Assembly: GCA_013399875.1 (NCBI GenBank)
Contig: VXAZ01006313.1
Location: 107,779 to 171,778 of the forward strand
Length of the DNA: 64,000 nucleotides
Reading direction: 5' to 3'
Origin: Gymnorhina tibicen
Taxonomy: Eukaryota > Chordata > Aves > Passeriformes > Artamidae
Shown: positions 34,401 through 49,400 of the stretch, in pieces
Layout of the letters: every line of letters starts with the position of its first letter
How positions within the stretch are numbered: position 1 is the first letter of the stretch
Program-made: the position numbers and the translations under genes
Notes under the pieces: model-generated
What the model was told of the DNA's origin: nothing
Database searches by the model: none
What the model saw: only the letters and a program-made list of their open reading frames with translations

Positions 34401-37400
34401 TTTCCAGTTTAATTCCTTCCTGGGCATGTCACTTGTGACATGGGCACGTAGGTACAGAGGGAGATATTCCTCTGAAAAACACACATAAAGAACAGTCTTG
34501 GTATTTCCTTGTTTTGTCAAGGAATATGCTACAGGAAGCAGCTCTCAGGAGATGGGAATATTGCTGACTTGTGTTACAGCTCTGTCACACAGGGAGCTGC
34601 TGGCCTTGTCCTCAGTAGCTCAAAATGGAAGTAACATTTTAAACATTGACTTTATAATAATCAGCATGAAGCACAAACAAGAGTTCACATCACCTACTGA
34701 CTCTTTGGGTGAGTTTTGAAATAAATCCAGCAGAAAATAAATTAAAAATTCCACAAATCATTATATGACAGACCTGGACATATTTCTTTTCTACTGGATA
34801 AACGCAGATACAACATAAAACACATTTGAAATGCATCATTCTCAAAAGAAGGAGACAAAATGGACTTAGGCTTTAGTAGAGCCTCTGTTCTTTGTTCTAG
34901 CAACTTCAGTGGAATGAAAAATTGGAAGTTCTAATTGTAATTATTTTTTTAAAAGGATGCTAAAGGCAAGACAGGCTCTGTGTCTGACTTTGCAGAGTAG
35001 GTTACTAAATAATACATATTGAGCACATGCTGCTGCACTGTAGAGAACATCAAAGCAGCAAGAAAGCAGGAGATTCTGGGTTTTGGAGAGGTTCTCCGGT
35101 AGATGGACTTTTGGCATTCCCAAGGCACAACAAAGCAGAGTGGCACTGTGGAAACAAAATGCATTAGTTGAATGTTCCTGCTAAAGCTACAGGAAGGATA
35201 TTTCAGCAGGCCCTTAGTTTTAAGATAAGATGAAGGGTTCTGTTCTTTCACCATTAGTTCCAGGGAGAAACATCACATTCATTTTCCATAATTTCTTTGT
35301 GAACCATAAGCACAAAACCTAATTTTAAATTCAACTTTATTTTTTGGACTGTAACTCTGTACTAAGGGCCAAAATCTCTACCTGGGGAAGCAAAGCTCCT
35401 GCTGCAGAAGCTGCTCCTTCTTCTCCCCACAGGATGAGTTATCTCTACAACCCCTAACACCATCCCCAGCCCACTCCAGCTCAAAGGCCTCAGAGCCCCA
35501 TTCTGGGGAGTGCTGGTCCCAGCTCAGCCCCTGTGGATCTTGGCTTGAACCCCAAAAGAGAAGCAGGAACGCTGTCAGTTCCTTATCTGCTCCCTTTCCA
35601 AAAGCACATCTGAAAACAGAGAAACCAGTCATTTTTTCTTGATTGTACTTCCCATGTCTGCAATAAATTATGGTTTTTTTCTTTCTGATTAATCAAAGTT
35701 CACAGGAACTAAATCAACATTTCAAAACAGAAACAGCACAATGACATTTTGGCAGCTTTCAAAAATTAACACTTAGGTCCATTACTTAATGAAAGTTTAA
35801 CACTGACTACCCCAGCACTTTATTTCAAAACTCTCCAGAGTCTCTACTATCCTGAGCACCAGAACATGTATTATGTTAATTCATAATTAAACAATACCAT
35901 AGGACAATTAACATGCAACTTCAACCTGGTAATGATCAATAAGAAGATGTACCAATGAGACGAGATAGTTCCCCTGGGTGTACTTTAAGCCGTCTTATGG
36001 TCATGTTGGACCTTGCTTGGATATCTGCCTCACACTGAGGCTGGACTGCACTCTACAAATGCCTGGTTTTTCCCACTGCCCTCACAAGTCAGAGAAATTA
36101 GCCCAGAAAGGGACTTTTCCAGGCATCTGCTCTTAAACAAATGAATCTCAATCCAGTCACAGAAAACAAACACCAAATCTGACTCAGACAGCTGAGATAC
36201 AGTTTAGACCTCTAAAGTCTTGCTGCACTGCTTTAGAGTCTTACAGGTCTTGGCACAAATTCTATTAGCAGCAATTTCAAATTCACTGGCAGATCACTGA
36301 TGCAAACACTGACTAGTGGCAGGCCTGCCACCAATCCCTGCAGCAAGCCCTGAGAAACACCAGCTTTCCTGCTGACAACCACCTTACAAGTATCTTTTTC
36401 ACCTTTAATTCGTACCGCATCTGCTCTACTGCATCTGGGAGCTAATATTCGACTCCAGCTGCACAATTGCATAGCACAACTGCTCTGTGCTGCATTTATT
36501 AAGTAACCTCTCTGTCAAACTTGTACTTTCCACAAAGAATGAAATCAGGGGTGTTTGACAAAGCCTGTTTTCTGCAGGCTGCCACAGACTGTGGCCATTA
36601 GCTTGAGCTCCTAAAACCTGGATTTCTCTTTGGTCTCAAGAGTCTCCTTCAGCCCATAAGTCTGCAAGTTCCTGTCCTCACACCCTGGTATCCATGATCC
36701 CATCACATGGCACCACATCATCTGCAGCTCCTTGGTTTTCTCCCATGATCTCTCTGCCCCTTTTCCCTATTTTCCTTGAGCCAAATATCTTTGTGGCACA
36801 CACTGTACAACATGCTCAGCTGGAGATTAAAAGAAGCAAAATGTTCCCTAAGCAGAGCCAAACTTTCTTTCCCTACCTTATATGTAATGAGAAAAAAACG
36901 AGTGCATAAATACTTTTTACCTTTCCTTGATGCTCCAGGCTCTTTGCATTCTTTCCCTTTATTTGCACTGGTTGTTCCTAATGGACAAACCTTGGGTACA
37001 GCAAAGCCTGTTTTTCCCTTTGCAGTGCTCCTTGATTTGGGGATACAGTGAGGGATGAAGCAGCAGTGGGATCACAGAGGTTTGGTTATCCTGACTTGTG
37101 CAGTCATCTGATACTTAGTCCTGGATCAAGGGCTTTAAACAGTTCCCCACTCAGCTCTGGCAGGAAATGCAGCCCACCATCTGCAGGCATTTGGGGGCTA
37201 ATTGTAAAATAGCCCCTGGGCTCAAACTTGGTGTAAGTAAAAAAGTAGATAGGGTTGCTCACCATAGATTTTCTGAATTCCTTGGAGGTCATCCTGGGGC
37301 AGTTTGAAGTTGTGTGTTTCCATGTACTGGTAGAAAGGAGCCATGATAGCACTTGGATCATTGGAGTGTTCCAGACCCAGCGCATGCCCCAGCTCGTGGA

Positions 37401-40400
37401 CTGCAACCAGGAAGAGATCGTTCCCTGTGGGAGGAAGGCACAGCCAGGTCAGCACACAGCCATGGCCCAAGGCCATCCCAAGCCCCTCTTGCCCATCAAG
37501 CCAGAAGCAAATGCTTTGCTCTCCTAATGCACAGCAGGTCACAGTGCCAGGGTCAGCTCCTGGAGATGGTTTTAGTCCCAAAAGTCTGCACAGCTTTTAG
37601 CCATTGTCACAGAACAGGCCAGAGGCTGCCAGCCCCAGAGCAGGTAAAACAGGCAGTGCCTGGAGTGAAAGGACACTTACTGTAGACTCTTTTGTAGAGA
37701 ATTTACGGAAAATGGCCAACAAAATGGTCACTCTGACCAATGTTCTTACCTGTACCAATGGCTCCTTATCTGAGCGCTGCCAGGAGAGGTGAGAGCACAG
37801 ACAGTCTGCTAATCAACAGTGGGGCAGGTGCTTTGTGCCCCTTCTGGGTCCCTCTGGTGCCGTGCTCTGATCTGCCCTGAACCAACAAATCATAGGGGAG
37901 GTCTGAAGGCACCTGGCAAGGCAGGAGGAAGAGCAGAGAAGACCAGGGTAACACCCATTGTCCCATGTGGGCAGCTCCATCTCCTCCAGCACAGGCTCCT
38001 CCATGTGCTTTTACTCTGCTGGACCCCTGGCACTGCCATGTGTGCAGGAGCTGAGCACAGGTAGCTCCATCCTGCCCCATTCCCACCCAGGAAAAAGGCT
38101 GGGTTGGATCCCAGTGGTGGAAGAAAAAGGAAGAAGGAGGAAAGAAGGGTCAGGACGCTTCCTGACAGGAAGAGGAAGGGCTGAGGAGCCCTGTCTGGTG
38201 CAGAAGCTGGGAGGAATGCAAAGTAGGGGTACCTTCAACTCTACAGGCACACATTCCTCTTCAGTCCCAGGGGTCTGGGACCCTCATTTCTCTGATCTAG
38301 CGTGGTCCCTGGATGTCCTACTCCATAAGGGCACTGGAAAGTGACCCAGGCAATGCTGAGTAGGGATGAAGGCACAGCCAACAAGGACTGATGTAAGGGT
38401 CTCCTCACGGCAATAAAATGTCTGAGCCCTCAATTCTGCCTGAATTTGGGCTCCTCTGGTTTGTTTTTTTGGCAAGGCAGAAACCAAGAGCACTTGCAAT
38501 CAGACACTTGCAGTCAGTTGTCAGTGGCAGTTCAGTGGCTGCCCTGCAGCCTCTCCAAAGAGCTTCCCCGCACCTCCAACTGCCCCTGCCTTGGAGGTAC
38601 CAAAGCTCAGTTTTGTGCACATGGCTGAGCTCTCCCTGAGACAGGAGCTGCAACAGTGACTCATATAGAACCATCTCCACTTTTTAAATAGTTACTGCTT
38701 CACCGTTACCCATAAAAACATGACAAAGGAGTTTCAGGGGTCTCCACAGCAGGGAGCTTTGCCAGCATCTGAAGATACCTAAAGTCAGTACCAAAGAGTG
38801 CTTCCCTAGCCACACATACCACACCAAAATGGTTAAATGCTCTACACATTTGAGTTGGAGGGTGAAAGCACCTGAATACGCAAGATATGTTAAAATATAC
38901 AAATGCATTTCCAATAAATTTTCAAATACTAACGTCCAAAACCATGTATAGCCTAAAATTTAGCCACATATTTATGTAAAAATTTAGAATTTCTGTATTT
39001 GGGAAATCCAAATGGAGACCTACTTAGTAATTTTTTCTCATCTGTTGCTGAAAAATCTGGTGTGTGCAGAACAAGTCAATACAACATCCAACAGCATCGT
39101 ATAAAATGCATGAAGTACTTGTATGGTAAAGTTCGGAGGACTGATCACTCTTCAGGGGTTTTCAAAAACACTCAAGCTTAGAAGGTGCACCCAGATTCCA
39201 AATAGGATTCAGAGATTCAGTGTCCTCTTGCAAAATTGAACGGACTAACTCTCCTGTATCACCTAAATGCTCCTGAAAGCATCATTTTCACTGCTACCAC
39301 AACTACTCACACATGCAAGTCCACGGTAAAGGTCACTCAGTACAGAGCTGACCTCATGAGACTCTGCTCATCACTCACCACGGCTCACGCGCTGTGCCCA
39401 TGCTCAGGGACATCTTCCCTCACCTTCCCTTGGTGGCATTTTCCTCCTTGCTAAAGTATCTGCAGTATTTGTGCTGCCAGCAGAACTTTTCTCTGTGTAA
39501 ATCTACATATAAATTTATGGAAGTGACTTGCCTCTGTGTGCTAAACCTTTACCAGGAGCATAAGATCAGGCACTATCTTAAGTTAAATTAGTTTAAAATA
39601 GCTTTCAGTCACATGTTTCTGCCCAAAATAAATGCTAGCCTACTTTATAGGTAGAAAACAAATCCCACAGACTCACAGGATGTTTGAGGCTGGAAGGCAC
39701 CTCTGGAGATTGTCTAGTCCAATGTCCAGCTCAAGCGAGGTCAAGTAAAGCAGACTGTCTTGTCAGGTTTTGAATGTCAAGTTGCTCGCACTGGGAAGCC
39801 ACGCACAGGGCACTCCAGATGTGCCAGGTAGAAAGGAAGGATCATCTCCTTGCTGGCACTGACCTGCTGGCAATGTTCTTCAAGAGGCAGCCCTGGATGC
39901 TGTTGGCCTTCTGTGCTGCTGACTCATGTTCAACTTGCTGTCAACCAGGAGCCCCAGGTCCTTCTCTGCTTCCCAGTCTCTGGGCCACCAACAAAGCCCA
40001 GGGGCAGGGCTGAGAATTTCCCTTTGCTCACCTTCCTTAGGTTCCTGTCAGCCTGTTCCTCCAGCCTCTCGAGGTCTCTGAACAACAGCATCACTAGGCA
40101 GTGTTATCAACCACTCCTCCAAATTTCCTGTCATCTTCAAACTCGCTGAATGTGCACTCTGCTGCATCACTGATGTCATTTTATCAAGGTATTAGACAGT
40201 ACTGACCTCATGCAACCCCTCTGACACATATCCTGAACATCTCCAGCTCGCGGTTACTGCAGCTAAGGATGCAACTCATCTTCACAACACCTACATTTCT
40301 TCAGATATCAGGTCCAGCAGATCATCCTTGTTCATTCTTTGATCACCAGTGAGACAACCAGTAAAAGTTCTGTGACGATCAGCAAGCCCAGGAAGATGAA

Positions 40401-43400
40401 AGCTCATTCCTGAAGAAGTACCTCAACCACGCTGGTGGTCCATATTTCTTGTCCAAACAGCATTCCCAATAGTGTCCATCTTCCTGGAGCAAGATTCAGA
40501 TGGAGAACTAACAGCCTAGCATGACACTCTGCTATGGAAACATGGTAATGCAATGGGATAGAGCTCCTTAATTTCCTGTTCAACCCACTCCCCCAAGACC
40601 AAGTAACAAGAAAAACTTGTGCTCAGAGTATCCCAGCCAGCTGGGTAAGACAGTGGGGTGAAGAAGGAACTGACTACTCTTGCTCTGTACTTGCAGGAAA
40701 CAGTCCCAAGAGAAATACAACAATTTTTGCTCATTTGCACCATCTGTACAAAATGAACAGGTCTGGTCAGAGACCTGCCTGAGCTTTCTCCTTCCCAGTT
40801 CTCGGGAGGCAGCCAAAAGTCCACCAGTAAGCACCAGAGAGAGGATGACCCTGTAAAACTGGGGGGAGTAAGTTGGCTCAGTGAGTAAAATAGTTTGAAC
40901 TGCTATGCTAAACATAAAAAACCACAGTTAATTCAGCTTTGAAGTTGCTGATGCGTTTTCCTTACAAGAACAATGTTATCACCACAGAAAATGACAACTG
41001 AGGACACACCTATAAAAGCACTATAAAAGCATCCTCCATTATCATGCTGCCACACCAGGTGAATACACTGCTTACTTTACATCCAGCTCAACGGCTCTAT
41101 ACAACTTGAAACATAGGTTTAAGTCGAATTTTCTTAATTAAAAGCAATCTGTGTTCAGCATAAACCTCATTAGCTGGTGTGCTCCCAGCTGAGCTAACTT
41201 GCTTTAGATAAATTGCAATATAATCCCACATCAAACCCAGCTCTTTGGTGAAAGGACTCTCAAATTGTTTGTAATATTCTACCTTTCCCTGCAGAGTTAA
41301 GAAACACATGGTTTTATTGCAGCAACACAGAGAACACTGGAGTCATAGATAAACTCATTTATGTATGAACTTCCTTCAACTCTCAAACTCCATCCCTCCT
41401 GATTCTTTGATTTTCATCTTCCTCTGGAAAACCATTCAATAGGTAACAGACATCTCGAGACAGCTTTTCTTCGTTAAGTTGCCAGCACATGCCTTCTTGT
41501 ACAGTTTCATTCCTTTTAACTATGAAAATCCATATCAAAACGCTTTATTTGGCTAAGTAACTCACTGAATAATTGCTGTAGGTCAGCGAAGCCATTTGCT
41601 GAAATGCCTGTCAGTTCACAGCAGCAGGTCACAGGGACTCCCTTGTGGCAGTGCTATCAGTTATTGCCATCAGTGTTCATCCCTGAGCACAGCCGTGCGT
41701 GTGGGTAGGCTCTGGAGAGCACACAGCACTGGGGACTGTAAATCCAGGACACAGCTTCTGAGATAACAGAAGTACAAATAATATTGCATATCTGTTTAAC
41801 AGGAGAAAAGAGACTGAACCTCTGCTCTTTGTCGTGTTCGTTTTATACTTTATGAACCGTATCACTCTGCCAACACATCTACATATTGCAGTGTACTCAG
41901 ACACAATTAAAAAGACATATGAAGTTTATATTTTGAAATTTTATTAAAGTAAGAATGATACTGAAGAAGTCAGATGATTGATTGTGTGTGACAATAGCAT
42001 GCCTCGAGTAATTACAGAAGAGATGGTGTGAACTAAACATGCTTTAAATACACTAAAATGAGTCCTTTCACCCCAACAGCCACATAGAGACAACTGTTTC
42101 CCAAGCACAACTTAAAGAAGCTTTAGGGCTACTCTAAGCTATGCCTTGGTTCTTGCATCTTCAGACCTGGTAGGCCTGACCTGTCCAACAGAAGAACATG
42201 TGATTTGTCTGTGCTCCTCCATTCTCCTCCACAACATGCTCTGCTCAAGGAAAGCCTTTCAATCTTCTGAAGATCCTGAAGAAGGGGTGATACTGCTCTG
42301 TGAAATACTGTGGAAAACAGCTTTTCTATCTAGAAAGGAAGAAAATACACGTTAAAAAGAAATACAGGTGTCACTTTGTTCATAAGCAATTACTGTTGTG
42401 AGTAGCAATGAACGTGTTGCTTCTTAAGGAATTAATGAAAACTCTGAAGAGTGTCTGAACTCACTGGAGAAAGAAGGAGTGATCTGCAGTTTTAACAGCA
42501 ACTGTACCACATCCACGTTAAACTGATCCCCACGAGACCAAGTGACTGCAGAAGGACAAAGAACCACATTGTGGTACCAACATGAAAGGTAATTTGCCCT
42601 TATTGCCCAAAAGGCAGCATGCAAATCAGGGCTGGCAGCTGTGCTATGCACCTTACTAATGGTGCAAGCTGTGCTTTATCTGACATGCACTGTGAGGACA
42701 ACCTCCTGCAGAAATTCAGAGGAAAAATACAAACTACTGGTCTGCAATGGTGAGACCAAAAGTGACAGAGTGGGCAGCCAGAGAGAGGGGCAGTCGTGCC
42801 ACTTCAGCTGGCTCAGCAGCCTGACAGTCAGTGAAGTTAAAGAGTGTCCTCCTGAAAAACTAACCCCACCTTTCACAAACGTAGGTTGTAATTCCATAAA
42901 CAATTCAATATCAAAGAATTACTAATCCCAAAATGAAAATTCCTACTTGCCTATACCAGCATCGAATTTAGTAAAACAGATGGTAAAGCAGTAAAGAAAA
43001 AAAAAAATCACAGAAACATGAAAAATGTAGATACGACTTTCATTCCATCAGTCTTGAAAAGGAGCCATTATTTCTATTTTAGAAGTATTTAAATACAGCA
43101 GGGTTTACAGACAGAATTCAGTCCTGACCCAGCTGTGAAAACACCAGAAGGTCACTAAAAAACCTCAGGTCCTGGCATAAGCAGTACGGACAAACCAGTC
43201 TGTGCTATTTGGAATCCTTTTCTGCCCATCAGGTTGAAATGATATTTAATTCCTCATGCTGGCAACAGAGCAAGTGTTGTTCTGGAAGCTGTGAGAGTAG
43301 CTCTGTGCCACAGAAGAGGGTGTTCTCTAGAACAGGAGACTTTCTGTCTTTGTCCTCCCCTGACACAGAAGTTCCTGATGGGGCTGTAAACACTGAGTAA

Positions 43401-46400
43401 GACTGAGGTAAGAGAGCTGGAATGGAAGAGATTTCCCCCTCAGAGTCATGTTGTTGGTGGATTTGGGTACAGAAGGCAATACTAGTCAAACTGTTTTCAA
43501 ACCCAGAGCTCTTCTTCAGAAACACGAGAAAAGAAAAAAGTAATTTAAACAACTCCCAGGTTTGCTGCTTGCGTGTGATGTCAAAATCCAGAGTATTGGG
43601 TGTCATTTCCCTGCTGATGCTACAACCCACCTCTGGCTGTGATGACCTGCAAACTCTTTTCAAGATTTCCTCTATCTTTCTTTTTTTTCTTCCTGATGGC
43701 CTGTTGTTTTTCTCCTCTCCCCTTCAGCAAGTGGAATGCAGCAAGTTTATTAAAGACACTGCTCGATTTTGGCTCATTTCATATCATCAGTTTCTGCTTT
43801 ACAAAAGGAAAGTGACAAAAAGAGACTTTTTGGCTCACCTTGATTCTTGCGACCTGTATTTTTTCACAGTTGTTTTTTTTTTTCCTTCTTTTTTAAGGGA
43901 ATGACACATCATTTTGATCCTTACTGACTCTTTCCTGTGAATCCCAGAGTACCTCCTTCTCTGTGGAAAGAAGTAAAGTACTTTACTTTGACTACACATA
44001 AATAAACAGGATTCCAAATACCTACATAACTATATTCATACTCTGTGTATTGAATGACTACTGACAAAAGCAATGGGATAACATTTTTCTTTAAAGAACA
44101 CTGTGAACATCAGGTGTATTGACAAGTACCATCAGGTGTATTTACAAGTACAGTGTTTTGAAAATGGAATTTGGAGATGATCCCTACTAATGAATTTCAG
44201 CTGTAATCAATAGCTAGCACCGCCAAGCTTTAAAATCCAGCCTGCACTGTGAAGCCACTGCTGTGTTTGTAGAATGACAGCAAACACACCAAAAGAAAGC
44301 ACTACTTACAGAGAGGCTGTCCAGGAGCCGAGAGGAGAATCTGAAGACAGAAATCTTCCCCATGTGCTGATGGGCTTCCTCTCTTCTCCTTTAGGTTGAC
44401 AGGCCAGGGGTGTAATCTCTAACTGTTGCTGATTTAAGCTGCCTGATTTGATTTCATTTTATCGTGGCTGGTTGTCTTGAAATCATGTGTCTATATCCTT
44501 GTTATAAGCTCAAAATTGTTCAAAATTAGCACAGGATGTGAGAGAGCTCTGGCTTAAGGGAATGAGTCTCTCCCTAAGCAGCTACAGGATAAAATCAGTG
44601 TTAAGGAGGTATGTCCTGGAGACTAAACACTGAACTGGTCTTCAGTGAACAAAGTACTGAGCAACAGCATGACCTGGTGATGTATCATCAAAAGGCCTGC
44701 GGGAATAAATTGAAATTTTAATACAATTTATGCCCCACTTGACTTCCAACGTGTATATCAAAGTCTTCCAGGTCTTCTGCGTTAAAGGACACGTGAGTAA
44801 CTTCAAAGCAGCTCTGGTTTTCGCTCTGGAAAACGCTGATGCTCATTTTCAACAACAGTGTCAAAAGCCTGAAAAATAATGATGGATTCAAAATGCCATT
44901 TGTTAGAACAAAACTCTTTAGATGTGGAGATGTTCTGTACCTGAGAAATCAGAGAAAAAAAATTAAAAATCTACTTAGCAGCCAAACAGCGCAAAAATTA
45001 CATGTGTTCTCTGTTGTGAGTTACTGGTTGTATTCACACTCTGTAGATTGCCAGCTTCAGTACTTCCATAGATAATGAACATAAGAAAAAGTGGTAACAT
45101 AAGAAAGAAATGAGACAAAGCAAGGCAAGACGCAGAGGAAACAGTAATTAATAGAGGAGAAAAGACTACTAAGTTCTGGCAATTTGCTGGGTGAAGGTAC
45201 AGGGGTTAAGGTGCATTTTCATTTCCAAGCAGGCACTGCACTTGCACAAGGCAGGTAAGTGGGGAGCAAGCAGAGAGAGTCAACCTAGGAAAGTGGATGC
45301 CAATACAAATCTCCAAGAAAAAAAGAAAGCAACAGCTGGATACTCTGCGTTCCTCTTAGTTCCTTCCCTCCACATAAAATATCACAACTGTAATCAAACA
45401 AAACAAATAGGATAAAGAACGTTTAGCCAGCAATGTTTCCAAAGTGACTGGAAAAACTTAGAAGTCTTTGATAATGAAGAATTATATGACTAGATAAAAA
45501 GAAAAAGCCAAACCCACTGATACCTCCTTCTGTAATACCAGGGAATCTGTTGGATATTCTAACATACATTCTATATTTATAGGATTAGTCTAGTCAATGC
45601 TCCAGAAACCTTGTACATCCAGGCATTAAAAAAAAAAACAACCAAAAACAAGGAACAGTCAGAAGTGGTTCTTCAAAAGGATCAAACATCTGGCAAAAAA
45701 TATTGCCAGCTACCTTTTCATGCACCTGTGAGCATCACCAGTCCTCCCTCATGAAAGATTTTAATATTAAACAGTCCTGTTTTTAGAAGGGAACTTGGTG
45801 ATAGAGAATTTTATGAGCTGAATACCTTGTTATGGCTCAGAGTTGCCACGAGAAATAACTGCAATTTGCTTTTAAGTTCTAGGAACTCCAATTCTGTCTA
45901 CGGCAGTGCTAAAGAATTATTGAAAACTGTAGATTGAAAGACGTGGCTGGAAGCCACCGAGTTTAAATTTCTGCTTCAAGCAGGGCTAATCTCAAAACTA
46001 CATCAGGTTGCTCAGGACATCATCCAGTCATGTTCCAAAAGCCTCAACGGATGCAGTCCCCACAACCTCTCAGCCTCTGAGCTCTACCACTCTGTCGGTG
46101 AAGAAGTTTTTACCTTACACCCAGGTGGGGCTTTTCTTGTTGCAGCTTGTGCCCCTTGCCTTTTGTTCCTTTTTCTGTTCCTCCGCTTCGTGTGCAGGTA
46201 GAAGACTGCTATTAGATGCTTCCTCCCCATCCTCCTCCTCCTCACTAGGCTGACCAAGCCCAGTTCCCCTGGTTTCATCTTGCTTACAGGGATACAAATG
46301 TCCAAAGAATCAAGGTTTGTGATGTTAATACTGCCAGGACAGAAAACGGCAGATCTCCAATGAAGACACTGCTTTGAACACACTGATGAGCAGATTAAAC

Positions 46401-49400
46401 GTCAGCTCAAAGCTCTGCATTCCCCCAAGCAGGCCTGTCATGATCACTGGCTGTCAGTAAGCTCCAAAATTAGCTACCCCAATCAAAATTTTCTCCTTGA
46501 GATCCTTGCTGAATATTCACATTCGTCAGCCTAGACAGCATTTGGCTGTCCTGAAAGAGCTGCTCAGGTTCCTGAACATATGCCATGTCCAGATGGTGAC
46601 TCCAGGAGTGCTTGCTCTGCTGTGCAGGTAGATGTCCACTAAAACAATGCTAGTTCTTGTGGTAGAATCACAGGGAAAAAGCTGTCCAGTTCCTCTCCTC
46701 TGTGGCTGACAGAACCTTCCCAAAGGTGGTTCAGGCCCTTTTCCTCCAGAGCTCCTGCAGAAGCTCCTGCACTGAATTAGCACTGAAAGTGACCCATGAG
46801 ATCTCATCTCCCGTACTGGTTCTGGCAGTGTCTTGCAAACTCTGGCACTATTTTTGGTTGGCTTTCTTTCAGTAGCTTTCCTGAACAGGAAGCTTTCCAA
46901 AGAAGCCTCTGCAGGAACCCACTGGGATCTGTGGGGGACACACTCAGTTGTAACAATTACAAAATTTGTTTACTTGCTGTTAGCGAAGCTCAGCATTTCT
47001 TGCCAGCATCTAAAAAGCTGCCACAGTGGTCATCCTACATTTACAGAGAGAACTTGGTACAGGTGTGGAAGAGAGGCACTGAAGGATGAACCCTGTGATC
47101 CGCACAGTGATGACACAATGTGAAGTTGAGCCACACTGGAGTTGGTACAGAAATAACCCGTCAGCTGCAGGCGTTTCTTGAAGGAGCTGAAGAGGCTGCC
47201 CTGAGCACACTCCCACCTAAAATGCTACGTGACAACAGATGATAAGGAGGGTCTTAGAGGCCAACTCTGGGCATGGTGAAAGAAATAAAATCTGGTGATC
47301 CCTGGCAGAGTATGGATACCCCAGTTCTTACCTCACTCCAGTATGAAAAAGATTCTCTCATCTAGCTGCAGGGGGTTGGCAGACACCACAGATTTAGTGG
47401 TATGGTGTTAACGACACGCATAACAGCAATGTATTTTTGCTTTTAAAACACCAGCAGGAAGATTTGCCTGGGATTATTTGTAATGTTAAACTGGAGATAA
47501 AAATTTACTTTCTGTAATTAACCTGGATTAAACAAATGTTTGAGTTGTCAGAGGTGTGTAAGAGCTGTTATGTGCTGTGTGGATATTTAAACTGACAGAA
47601 CTAACTTTCAGTCACTCAGGATTCCTCTTCAACTTGTTTTTGGAGTTACATACATCTATAATTATTGTTTCCATATAAAGGCTAGGAAATACTTGATTTG
47701 GCCAGTTAATAATGGATTTCATGCATCGCCTCTATGCTTGAGCCAAGTTAGGTGCCAAGGGAGAGAGATCCCAGCACTGTCAAGTCTGTTCACCCCCTTT
47801 CAGGCTTTTCCTGCCTGAGCAACGTGTCAGCATCATGAGTCTTGAGATGGGCAGTTCAAAGCCTGCTTGGCTGTTTCTACAGCACACTCCAAGTAAAAAA
47901 ATGCCCAAAACTTCAAGAAAGTAGAGGAAGGTCTGGTGTCCCTTCTGATAAAACCAGCAGTTGGGACACTGAGACTGTGCTGACACATGCAGGTGACCAA
48001 ATGCTGCATCTGAGCAGCCAAGAGGGGCCCCGTGGCCGGGGAGCAGCTATACCCCAGGACCTGCTGAAAGCCAGGGACTCCAAACACAGCTTCACCTGCC
48101 TCCATGTGCCAGGCACCAAAGCCTAACAAGTCTGGAACCAGCTAAAGGACAAGAGCTGCTTTCATTCCTACTGCAGAGCACCTTCCAGGAAAAACACGAG
48201 GTAAGTCCCAGCACTGTGACCATGCCAGCTGCTCCTCATGTGTGGATTTATCTCTAAATGTAAAAAACACACTCCCCCTGTTTCTCAGTTGCATCTTGTT
48301 TGCCACATCACTTCTCTGATTTGCCTTGGTTCCTCCAAATTCCAGTGTTCTGCTTCATGCTCCCAGCTTCTCCCATCAACATTATCACCAGAAAACAAAT
48401 GAATTCTGTATCCCATGATCCCAAGTAATAAGAACTGCTCCAGGAGTTTCAACTTCCTACCTTTTGCCCATCATCATCATAAGATTATCTAAATGAATCT
48501 TCCACAGCTTGCTTATGAGAATGCCAGAGAAGGCAGTACAATTATGAAGATAAATCAGCAATCATAGATTGAGTCTTACTCGGCTAAAGAAACCGAATGC
48601 CTGAGTGGAACTGTAACTAATATCCAGGGGGAAGGAAACTTCACATTCACTTTGAAAGCCTATGCAGGGATCATTCTTCACAGCAGAAGAAAATAGAAGG
48701 GTTGGTGCATGTGCCCCTATTACCAAGGGCTCAAGAGGACAACCAGCAGCATCATAGCTATTATGATTACACCAATAATTTTAAGGGCCATGGTATTGGC
48801 TATGCTGTCCACAAGGGCAAAATCAGTATAATAATGACAATGCAAAATGACAATGAGTATATAAATCCCAACTAACTATCCCCTAGCTGGGATGACAAAG
48901 CTGCCAATAACCCCAGTGGATTACCACAAGGCATCTTTACAACAGAAGCTTTAATCAACAGGATACACCACATTCTCCATGTACAAATGTACAAATTAGA
49001 GATGGCTGTTTGCATGGAAAGATTTGCTCAAATCATTCTTATTTTTCCTGACTGGATAATGTTTCACGTGAAACATTTCACTTTTATCCATATAATATGT
49101 ACTGCTAGTGAAGACTGCAAAGCAGCTCTTCTGTGGGGTGACAGCTGCTTCCAAACACAGACAGACTGGACCTCTGCAGGTGCCACAATACAGTGTAACA
49201 AATGCAGACCCACAAAAGCAAAGCTTCAGATCAGACTGTAATAACTATAATAAAACTATATGGATAAGAGTTCAGCCAAACATTCTAAGGCACCAGTTTC
49301 AGCATTCTGCTCCGCTGACAGGAGATCTACCTTCACAACTGCGAGGCTAAGAGAGCTCCAAGGCAGATTGCTCAAGTTTTCCCTTCAACTAATACACATT

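Larger units (their letters stand above)
26590..37262. other. MMP24 intron 5 (10.7 kb)
   Basis: Mostly unique sequence. Named contents are an antisense CR1 at 33922-34215, a possible CR1 scrap at about 36240-36470, a short direct repeat near 29916-29948, and an unexplained minus-strand frame at 27763-28044 beside an AT-rich stretch (28100-28560). No exon of another gene is recognised. Confidence 0.7.
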
